The notes beneath the pieces are model-generated. The model was not told the origin of the DNA and ran no database searches. It saw only the letters and a list, made by a program, of their open reading frames with translations. This document shows positions 1 to 5,223 of a stretch of 5,223 nucleotides of DNA, piece after piece (the stretch's first letter is position 1; the number at the start of each line of letters is the position of its first letter). Source of the DNA: Gammaproteobacteria bacterium (lineage in GTDB: Bacteria > Pseudomonadota > Gammaproteobacteria > Competibacterales > Competibacteraceae). Position numbers and translations under genes: made by a program. Location: the NCBI GenBank assembly GCA_020047885.1, contig JAIFNF010000262.1, positions 1 to 5,223 on the forward strand, given 5' to 3'.

Positions 1-44
1 GACGATTACATAGGGACTACAGGGCAGTCCGTTGGAGTCAAGCA

Positions 45-2042
45 ATGAAAAAGGATTTAATTTTACCCACTGACAACGCTGAATTGCGCCGCCTCGCTGA
101 AGCAGAAGTCAAACAGGCAGCGATCAGCCGGAACCCAACGCTGCCCAATATGACCGATGCGCTGCGGGTTGTGCATGAATTGCAGGTTCATCAGGTCGAA
201 CTGGAACTGCAAAATCGCGTTTTGCAGGATTTGCGGCAGGAACTCGAACAGAATCTGGAGCGCTACACCAATCTCTACGATTTCGCGCCGGTCGGTTATG
301 CCACCCTCGCCAGTGATAGCGCTATCCGGGAAATTAACCTGGCCGGGGCAGCGCTATTAGGACGGGAACGCGCCCGGTTGATGAATCAGCGGCTGGATTT
401 GTTGGTGTCTACGGCCACCCGGCCGATTTTTAAAGCGTTTCTGGAACAAGCGCTGATTGGCATGATCCCAGCCAGTTGCGAAGTGATCCTGCTGCCCAAA
501 GACGCGCCCGCCCGTTATGTGCAACTGGAAGGTGTGGGTCTGGCATTCGATAACGACCGCCAATGCCGCATCGCCCTGTTGGATATTACCGAGCGTCAGC
601 GGGCGGATGAAGCGCTCCGCCAGGCCGAGCATTATGCCCGCAGCCTGATTGAAGCCAGCCTGGATCCGATGATTACCATTCACGCTGACGGCAAAATCAT
701 GGATGTCAATCAGGCCGCCGAGCAGATGACTGGTATCCCGCGTGAAGATCTCATTGGGCAGGATTTTGCCGACTGTTTTATCGACCCGGAAAAAGCGCGT
801 CGCGGCTATCGACGGGTTCTGTCTCAAGGATTGATTAAGGATTACCTGCTGACCATCCAGCACGTCGGCTCCGGTCAACTCTTCGATGTTTCCTTCAACG
901 CCAGTCTGTACTGTGACGCTGCGGGTAAGCCGCTGGGCGTGCTGGCGGTCGCCCGCGACATTACCCAGCGCCAGCGCATCGAGGACGCCTTGCGCACCAG
1001 CCTGAACCAGGTCGAGCGCTACCATGATCAAATGGTGGTTCTCAACCGCATGAATAACCTGCTACTCAGTTGTGAAAGCCGGACGGAAGCCTACGAGGTG
1101 ATTATGAGCAGTGCGCGAATCCTGTTCGCTGGCGGAGCCGGGGCGCTGGCCATGCGGGATGAAGAGGCCGGGTCAGACCTGCGGGTGGTGGCGACCTGGG
1201 GCGAACCCGATAACCTGCGCCCGGTCTTTGCGCCCCATGAGTGCTGGGCCTTGCGGAGCGGGGAACTCTATGAGGTCGTGGAACCGGCGGGGCGGGTGCC
1301 CTGTCGGCACTTCAAGACCCCGCCGACCAAACCCTATTGGTGTGTCCCGCTGGTCGTGCGCGGTCAAATGTTGGGGCTGCTGCATGTCGAAGTCAGCGAA
1401 GACCGGGCGGGTGCCTCGTTCCAGGACTGGGCTGATCTGATCCTGAAAGTCAGTGGGTCGATCAAACTGGCGTTGTATAACCTGGAGTTGCAGGAAACCT
1501 TGCGTGAGCAGTCGATTCATGACCGCCTGACCGGGTTATTCAATCGGCTCTATCTCGATGAGCAACTGCCCCGCGAACTGCAACGCTGCCAGCGTGCCGG
1601 GGAGCCGTTAGTCGTCGCCATGCTGGATCTGGATCACTTCAAGGTGTTTAACGATACCTACGGCCACGAAGCGGGCGACGCGATTCTGCGGGCGGCTGGC
1701 GATTTGCTGTTGCGCTCGGTGCGTGCGGGCGATCACGCCTGTCGTTACGGCGGCGAAGAAATGACGTTGGTATTGCCGAACGCCGCACTCGATGCCGCCC
1801 AGGTGCGCCTGGATCATCTGCGGCAAGCCATGGCGAAATTACAGGTATTCCATCAGAGCCAACTGTTGCCGACGATCACCGTGTCCATCGGTGCGGCAGC
1901 GGCGCTGCCTGGTGAGAAAGACGCGATGGCGGTGTTGAGTCGGGCGGATGCCGCGCTGTATCGGGCGAAGGAGCAGGGCCGCAATCAGGTCGTGGTAGAC
2001 GGCGGCGGAATTTTGATTCCGCATTCCGGTGCTGATCGCTAA
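45..2042 (+). CDS. PAS-PAS-GAF-GGDEF diguanylate cyclase
   Basis: A 665-residue protein expected to make the second messenger c-di-GMP from two GTP. Residues 36-73 form a Leu/Gln/Glu-rich coil (VHELQVHQVELELQN) typical of PAS proteins. PAS 1 spans about 74-186 (DFAPVGY near its start, DITERQR at its end), PAS 2 about 196-311 (ending ARDITQRQR), GAF about 336-480, GGDEF about 485-655. In the cyclase, DRLTGLFNR is at 493-501, LDLDHFK at 527-533 with metal ligand D528, the RAGD inhibitory I-site at 560-563, and the active loop GGEEM at 569-573 (usual form GGDEF/GGEEF). These features suggest an active, feedback-inhibited enzyme. There is no signal peptide, membrane helix or EAL domain, so it should be cytosolic. 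The ATG at 45 is chosen because GGAG at 34-37 lies 7 bases upstream. The ligands of the PAS and GAF domains cannot be read from the sequence. Confidence 0.95.
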   Translation: MKKDLILPTDNAELRRLAEAEVKQAAISRNPTLPNMTDALRVVHELQVHQVELELQNRVLQDLRQELEQNLERYTNLYDFAPVGYATLASDSAIREINLAGAALLGRERARLMNQRLDLLVSTATRPIFKAFLEQALIGMIPASCEVILLPKDAPARYVQLEGVGLAFDNDRQCRIALLDITERQRADEALRQAEHYARSLIEASLDPMITIHADGKIMDVNQAAEQMTGIPREDLIGQDFADCFIDPEKARRGYRRVLSQGLIKDYLLTIQHVGSGQLFDVSFNASLYCDAAGKPLGVLAVARDITQRQRIEDALRTSLNQVERYHDQMVVLNRMNNLLLSCESRTEAYEVIMSSARILFAGGAGALAMRDEEAGSDLRVVATWGEPDNLRPVFAPHECWALRSGELYEVVEPAGRVPCRHFKTPPTKPYWCVPLVVRGQMLGLLHVEVSEDRAGASFQDWADLILKVSGSIKLALYNLELQETLREQSIHDRLTGLFNRLYLDEQLPRELQRCQRAGEPLVVAMLDLDHFKVFNDTYGHEAGDAILRAAGDLLLRSVRAGDHACRYGGEEMTLVLPNAALDAAQVRLDHLRQAMAKLQVFHQSQLLPTITVSIGAAAALPGEKDAMAVLSRADAALYRAKEQGRNQVVVDGGGILIPHSGADR

Positions 2043-2082
2043 GGCAACTCGCAAAAAATATTCCCACACCCTTCCGAACCTG

Positions 2083-2149
2083 GCCACGGAAAAACACGGA
2101 AAAACACGGAAGATGCTTTTTTTCCGTGTCTTCCGTGTCTTTCCGTGGC
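2083..2149. repeat. Long imperfect hairpin of CACGGAA-type repeats
   Basis: The left arm 2083-2111 carries three CACGGA units (first at 2085) spaced 10 bases apart. The right arm 2122-2149 carries three CCGTG units (2124, 2133, 2143) spaced 9 and 10 bases apart. The arms pair over about 26 base pairs: 2083-2092 matches 2140-2149 perfectly, followed by two A/C mismatches and one bulged A. The loop is about 10 bases (2112-2121). Because the T-tract (2117-2123) lies in the loop and inner stem rather than after the stem, this is not a textbook intrinsic terminator, though it could slow polymerase or protect the 3' end of the cyclase mRNA. From memory, similar CACGGAA-rich palindromes occur between genes in various bacteria; I could not verify this. 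Confidence 0.85.
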
Positions 2150-2243
2150 TCGATCCTTACGCGGTCAAAGCGATGATCCAAGCAGATCACTGTAGGATTT
2201 TTATTGCAAGTGGCCTAAGGACATGGCTCAAGGTATTGAACAG

Positions 2244-2262
2244 AATACGTCATTGACGTATT
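2244..2262. promoter_or_regulatory. Perfect 19-bp palindrome, operator candidate
   Basis: Nine-base arms AATACGTCA (2244-2252) and TGACGTATT (2254-2262) surround a single central T at 2253. The match is perfect and ends 10 bases before the ATG at 2273. It overlaps a possible sigma-70 promoter: TTGAAC at 2236-2241, a 17-base spacer and TATTTT at 2259-2264. Size, symmetry and position fit a binding site for a dimeric repressor, such as an autoregulating antitoxin. The arms are short and the loop is 1 base, so an RNA hairpin is a less natural explanation. The palindrome is directly visible; its role is inferred. Confidence 0.55.
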
Positions 2263-2272
2263 TTAGGACGCC

Positions 2273-2352
2273 ATGCATACCCTCATTGAATCCCCATTGT
2301 TCAGCAAGCTCTGGCCGCATACGTGCTACGACGAATTGCAAAGGAAATCAAG
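2273..2352 (+). pseudogene. Possible remnant of a RelE/HigB-type toxin gene
   Basis: The ATG at 2273, preceded by AGGA at 2265-2268, opens a 42-codon frame that stops at 2399-2401. Its first 15 residues, MHTLIESPLFSKLWP, resemble, from memory, the N-terminus of RelE/ParE-family (HigB-like) mRNA-cleaving toxins, which run to about 100-120 residues. After that the resemblance ends in this frame, but from 2317 another frame reads AYVLRRIAKEI, similar to the PAHVLR-AIKEEI type ending of the same toxins. The simplest reading is that an internal deletion of roughly 80-90 codons joined start and end out of frame. No catalytic core remains, so no toxin could be made. The similarity is remembered and short; chance is a real alternative. 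Confidence 0.35.
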
Positions 2353-2586
2353 GTCAAGAAGCATCTACGCTGGGCAAAAAGTATTTTCCGGGTCGGTTTA
2401 GATCATATCCGCGAAATCCTGCTGAGTACCATGTCTTCATTGAAGGCCGTCTTGGATATGTTGATTCAATTTATTCATATAAAACAGTATGATTGCAGTA
2501 CCCAGCAATTTTTGTCATGTACAGAGCGAATCCAAAAATCGGCGAGCAAGTCGGCTGTGCCGAGGACAGTATTAGGCGGGCTTTGA
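2290..2586 (+). other. Unassigned 99-codon open frame, probably a relic
   Basis: The frame is open from just after TGA at 2287-2289 to TGA at 2584-2586. The only plausible start is GTG at 2323 (87 residues), and it has no Shine-Dalgarno sequence. The product is basic and helix-rich in its first half (IAKEIKVKKHLRWAKSIF, then VGLDHIREILL) and becomes Ser/Thr/Gln-rich with two cysteines near the end. I do not recognise a family. The segment SIFRVGLDHIREILLS faintly recalls the stretch before the helix-turn-helix of HigA-type antitoxins, which would suit the position after a toxin remnant. A transposase C-terminus is another possibility. I consider it unlikely to be a working gene. Confidence 0.25.
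2465..2493 (+). promoter_or_regulatory. Weak sigma-70 promoter candidate upstream of the DUF29 gene
   Basis: TTCAAT (2465-2470) and TATGAT (2488-2493) are 17 bases apart in an AT-rich stretch. The -10 element matches the consensus at 5 of 6 positions, the -35 at only 3 of 6. Transcription would begin near 2500, giving a leader of about 110 bases before the DUF29 start codon. Such matches are common by chance in AT-rich DNA. Confidence 0.25.
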
Positions 2587-2610
2587 AACGGCTGAACGGG
2601 AGGGAAAAAG

Positions 2611-3048
2611 ATGACCGCAGCGACTTATGAGACTGACTTTTACCAGTGGACACAGCAACAAGCAGCGCTGTTGCGCCAAGGGGAGTTCAACCGGATTGAT
2701 CTGGACTTGGCGAATATTGCCGAAGAGATTGAAAGCATGGGCAAACGTGACCGGCGGGCGATTGAAAGCCATTTATTCGTTATCTTGCTCCACTTGCTCA
2801 AGTGGCAGTATCAGCCCCAACGGCGGGGAAAGAGTTGGCGTCTTTCTGTCTGGAATGGCCGATTGGATATTAGCCGGCTGTTGAAGGACAGTCCCAGTTT
2901 GAAACCCCAGTTGTTCACGCTGGCAACGGAAGAATATCCTGCTGCACGAAAGCAAGCCGCTGATGAAACCGGCTTACCCTTGACCACCTTTCCCGATCAA
3001 TGCCCCTTCACCGTGGAACAAATCACCGGCGATTTTTGGCCGGAATAG
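2611..3048 (+). CDS. DUF29 family protein
   Basis: A complete 145-residue soluble protein of the DUF29 family, whose biochemical role is unknown. Family marks run through its length: an N-terminal YETDFYQWTQQQAALLRQG (6-24), an acidic helix ANIAEEIESMGKRDRRAIES (34-53), the core HLLKWQYQP (61-69), and a C-terminal CPFTVEQI followed by DFWPE at the very end. The usual family length is about 140-160 residues, so it looks intact. The ATG at 2611 is supported by a strong GGGAGGG Shine-Dalgarno (2598-2604). No signal peptide or membrane helix is visible. DUF29 genes are often present in many scattered copies, especially in cyanobacteria and some proteobacteria, which suggests accessory behaviour (known of the family). 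Here it sits downstream of a possible toxin-antitoxin relic and is probably transcribed alone. Confidence 0.93.
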   Translation: MTAATYETDFYQWTQQQAALLRQGEFNRIDLDLANIAEEIESMGKRDRRAIESHLFVILLHLLKWQYQPQRRGKSWRLSVWNGRLDISRLLKDSPSLKPQLFTLATEEYPAARKQAADETGLPLTTFPDQCPFTVEQITGDFWPE

Positions 3049-3075
3049 GGACTGGACTGGGAGACAGGCAACGGC

Positions 3076-3099
3076 AAATGGGACACGCGTGCCCCATTT
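3076..3099. repeat. 24-base inverted repeat centred on CACGCGTG
   Basis: AAATGGG (3076-3082) pairs with CCCATTT (3093-3099). One A/C mismatch (3083/3092) separates these from the central self-complementary CACGCGTG (3084-3091). It starts 28 bases after the DUF29 stop and lies 84 bases before the cheB-cheR start. No T-run follows, so it is a poor intrinsic terminator. It may be an operator for the downstream gene or an RNA hairpin at the DUF29 3' end. Confidence 0.6.
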
Positions 3100-3168
3100 C
3101 GCCCGTAAGGGTAAATCGCCCGGCCCGACTGGTAAGAACAGCCTGACCGGACTTCACCACAAAAGCCG

Positions 3169-3184
3169 ATATCGACGACGATAT
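3169..3184. repeat. Short inverted repeat touching the cheB-cheR start codon
   Basis: ATATCG (3169-3174) and CGATAT (3179-3184) are perfect arms around ACGA. The right arm includes the first two bases of the ATG at 3183. Folded in mRNA it would partly cover the start codon, and the region offers no clear Shine-Dalgarno. Six-base arms are short enough to arise by chance. Confidence 0.35.
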
Positions 3185-5223
3185 GCGTAAATCACCTAAA
3201 ACCAATTCAGTAACCGCTCCCGAAACGCCCGCCCCATCCCCCTCCGACCCCTTTCCCATTGTGGGGATCGGGGCGTCGGCCGGCGGTTTGGAGGCGCTGG
3301 AGCAATTTCTCAGCCGGGTACCGGCGGACAGCGGGATGGCGTTTGTGATCGTCCAGCATCTCGATCCGACCCATCAGGGCATCATGCCCGAGCTGTTGCA
3401 ACGCGGTACGCCCCTGGCCGTCCAGCAGGTTGAGGAAGGGATGCCGGTCTGGCCGAACCATGTCTATGTTATTCCCCCCAATCGCGATCTCTCCCTGACG
3501 CAAGGAACGTTGCGGCTTTTTGAACCGGGCGCGGTGCGCGGTCTGCGTTTGCCGATTGACTTCTTTTTCCGCTCCCTCGCCGAAGATCAGCGGGAACGCA
3601 GTATCGGCGTCATTCTTTCCGGCATGGGCAGCGATGGCACTCTGGGCTTGCGGGCGATCAAGGAAATGGCGGGTGTTGCGCTGGTGCAGGACCCGGCTAC
3701 CGCCAAGTTTGACGGGATGCCGCGCAGCGCCATTGATGCCGGACTGGCCGACATCGTGGCGCCGGCAGAAGAACTCTGTGAACGGCTGCTGGCCTATTTG
3801 CAACTAGCTCCTCCGCCGATCCCGGTTTTGCCGATCGTGGATGACCTGGATCAGAGTGGCCTGGACAAGGTGATGATCCTGTTGCGCACCCAGACCGGCC
3901 ATGACTTTTCGCAGTACAAGAAAAGCACCCTCTATCGGCGGATCGAGCGGCGGATGCGCCTGCACCAGTTCGATAAAATCGCCCATTATCTTCGCTACCT
4001 GCAAGAGAATCCGGGCGAGCGGGAACTGCTGTTCAAGGAATTGCTGATCGGCGTGACCCGCTTTTTCCGTGACGCCGATGCCTGGGCGCAGTTGCGCGAT
4101 GTGTTCATTCCCCGGTTGTTGGTTGAACGTCTGGAAGGTGGGTCATTACGCGCCTGGGCGGCCGGCTGCTCGACCGGCGAGGAAGCCTATTCGCTCGGCA
4201 TGGTGTTCAAGGAAGCCCTGGAAAAGTTGGGTACAACCCATCGATTTTCCGTGCAAATCTTCGCCACCGACTTGGACCCGGACGCCATCGCCAAAGCCCG
4301 CGTGGGTCTGTACCCGGCCAATATCGCCGCCGACGTGTCGCCAGAACGGTTGCAGCGGTTTTTCATTCGGGAGGACAGCGGCAGTTACCGGATCGGCAAG
4401 GCGATTCGGGAACTGGTGACGTTCGCGTCGCAAAATGTCATTCAAGATCCACCCTTTACCAAACTGGACGTGCTGATTTGCCGCAACCTGTTGATCTATA
4501 TCACGTCGGAATTGCAGCACAAGCTCATCGCGCTGTTCCATTACAGCTTGAATCCGGGCGGCATCCTCTTTCTCGGTTCCGCCGAGACCATTGCGAATCT
4601 GAATGACCAGTTTTCGGTGCTGGACAGCAAATCGCGGTTGTATCGGCGCGAAACGCCCGTCGTCCGGTTAGAACCGGCCCTGCTGCCGACCATGATCTTG
4701 TCCCGGTCGGCCAATGGGCGACCGGGATACCCCAACATCCTGCCGATAGTGAATCTGCAAATCCTGGCCGACCAAATTCTGCTGCAACGCTTCGCCCCGG
4801 CGGCGGTGCTGGTCAACAGTCAGGGCGATATTCTGTACATCAGTGGCCGCACCGGGAAATATCTGGAACCGGCAGCGGGCCAGGCCAACTGGAATATCTT
4901 CGCCATGGCGCGTGAGGGGTTGCGCGAGGCCTTGCTGAGGGGCTGCCAGGAGGCTTTCCAACAACCGGGTGATGAAGCGATTGTCCAGCCAGGGCTGCGA
5001 GTCAGGACGAATGGGGATTATCAAACCATTGATCTAACCGTGCAGGCGCTGAAGGAACCGGACGCACTGCGCAACTTGCTGATGGTGGTCTTCACGGAAG
5101 TCGCGACGCCTTCGGTTAAAGTTCGGGGTAAACCCGTTAAAGCGTCAGTCCTGGAACTCAAGATCGACCAGTTGGAGAACGAAGCCCAGCGCTTGCGCGA
5201 GGCCTTGCGAACCACGCACGAGG
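3183..5223 (+). CDS. CheB-CheR fusion with PAS-like region, 3' end cut by window
   Basis: At least 680 residues with no stop before the window edge. Residues 1-23 are a Pro/Ser/Thr-rich leader. A CheB glutamate methylesterase domain (about 24-206) follows: nucleophile S32 in GIGASAGG, H59 in VQHLDPTH, and D151 in SGMGSDG complete the triad. CheR spans about 226-489: basic helix YKKSTLYRRIERRM (245-258), TRFFRD (292-297), SAM-binding AAGCSTGEEAYS (326-337), ATDLDPDAI (361-369), CRN at 433-435, and PGGILFLGSAET ending at 469. A PAS-like segment lies at about 534-566, and a coiled coil begins near 655. Both catalytic sets are intact, so it should add and remove methyl groups on receptor glutamates or analogous targets. 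No receiver domain precedes CheB. In this family the coil is usually followed by PAS and then kinase or GGDEF domains. An in-frame TGA at 3144 makes ATG 3183 the first start; no strong Shine-Dalgarno precedes it. Confidence 0.95.
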   Translation, partial: MRKSPKTNSVTAPETPAPSPSDPFPIVGIGASAGGLEALEQFLSRVPADSGMAFVIVQHLDPTHQGIMPELLQRGTPLAVQQVEEGMPVWPNHVYVIPPNRDLSLTQGTLRLFEPGAVRGLRLPIDFFFRSLAEDQRERSIGVILSGMGSDGTLGLRAIKEMAGVALVQDPATAKFDGMPRSAIDAGLADIVAPAEELCERLLAYLQLAPPPIPVLPIVDDLDQSGLDKVMILLRTQTGHDFSQYKKSTLYRRIERRMRLHQFDKIAHYLRYLQENPGERELLFKELLIGVTRFFRDADAWAQLRDVFIPRLLVERLEGGSLRAWAAGCSTGEEAYSLGMVFKEALEKLGTTHRFSVQIFATDLDPDAIAKARVGLYPANIAADVSPERLQRFFIREDSGSYRIGKAIRELVTFASQNVIQDPPFTKLDVLICRNLLIYITSELQHKLIALFHYSLNPGGILFLGSAETIANLNDQFSVLDSKSRLYRRETPVVRLEPALLPTMILSRSANGRPGYPNILPIVNLQILADQILLQRFAPAAVLVNSQGDILYISGRTGKYLEPAAGQANWNIFAMAREGLREALLRGCQEAFQQPGDEAIVQPGLRVRTNGDYQTIDLTVQALKEPDALRNLLMVVFTEVATPSVKVRGKPVKASVLELKIDQLENEAQRLREALRTTHE

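Larger units (their letters stand above)
2043..2610. other. 568-base interval without a confident gene
   Basis: This stretch between the cyclase and the DUF29 gene is more AT-rich than its flanks, especially 2380-2550. It contains the long hairpin at 2083-2149, the palindrome at 2244-2262, a possible toxin-gene remnant at 2273-2352, an unassigned open frame at 2290-2586 and a weak promoter candidate at 2465-2493. A small perfect hairpin (TCGGC-TGT-GCCGA) lies near 2551-2563. I find no tRNA, no complete transposase and no convincing intrinsic terminator for the cyclase gene. The mix of pieces suggests an old accessory insertion that is decaying, which is inference. Confidence 0.6.

Noticed and set aside
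357..1031. 224-codon open frame on the minus strand
   Set aside because: It is antisense to the PAS domains of a clear cyclase gene; its product is unlike any family I know, and long antisense frames are expected from GC-biased third positions.
2083..2149. Reading the hairpin as an intrinsic terminator or a CRISPR-like array
   Set aside because: The T-tract is in the loop and inner stem rather than after it. The units are 9-10 bases with no spacers, so it is not a CRISPR array.
2029..2256. 75-codon + strand frame running through the hairpin
   Set aside because: It overlaps the cyclase end and translates the repeat arms (KHGKTRK, FFRVFRVF), so it is a product of the repeat.
2273..2401. The 42-codon frame as an intact small gene
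   Set aside because: Only the first 15 residues look like a protein family; the rest (HTCYDELQRKSRSRSIYAG) looks like out-of-frame sequence, so a remnant is more likely than a real peptide.
2471..2653. 60-codon minus-strand frame upstream of the DUF29 gene
   Set aside because: It overlaps the DUF29 start and ribosome binding site on the other strand and has no recognisable features.
3207..3803. 198-codon open frame on the minus strand
   Set aside because: It lies opposite the CheB domain, whose catalytic motifs prove the + strand frame. The antisense product has no recognisable motif.
4146..5215. Several minus-strand frames (131, 91, 118 and 64 codons)
   Set aside because: All lie opposite the continuous CheR and PAS reading frame and show no domain features.

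Overview
The window looks like chromosomal DNA from a moderately GC-rich proteobacterium. The GC-biased third positions of the two large genes, the mix of PAS/GAF/GGDEF and CheB-CheR signalling proteins, and a DUF29 gene would fit an environmental gammaproteobacterium. That placement is an impression from gene content only. Every confident gene lies on the + strand. There are no RNA genes, CRISPR arrays or complete insertion sequences.

Layout. (1) 45-2042 encodes a cytosolic coiled coil-PAS-PAS-GAF-GGDEF diguanylate cyclase with a product-inhibition I-site and a GGEEM active-site loop. (2) 2043-2610 holds no confident gene. It carries a long imperfect hairpin made of short CACGGAA-type repeats (2083-2149), a perfect 19-bp palindrome (2244-2262), and just after the palindrome what may be the wreck of a RelE/HigB-type toxin gene. 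An unassigned 99-codon open frame follows. (3) 2611-3048 is a complete DUF29 gene with a strong ribosome binding site. (4) 3049-3182 is a short spacer with two inverted repeats, the second touching the next start codon. (5) 3183-5223 is a CheB-CheR fusion with a PAS-like region after it. It stays open to the window edge, so the 3' part of the gene is missing.

How the genes may work together. The two large proteins both belong to signal transduction: one would make c-di-GMP in response to PAS/GAF inputs, and the other combines receptor-type glutamate methylesterase and methyltransferase modules with sensory domains. Nothing in the sequence shows that they share an operon, since 1.1 kb with a DUF29 gene, a possible decayed toxin-antitoxin locus and hairpins separates them. 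The most unusual part of the window is 2043-2610. I see no convincing new system here.
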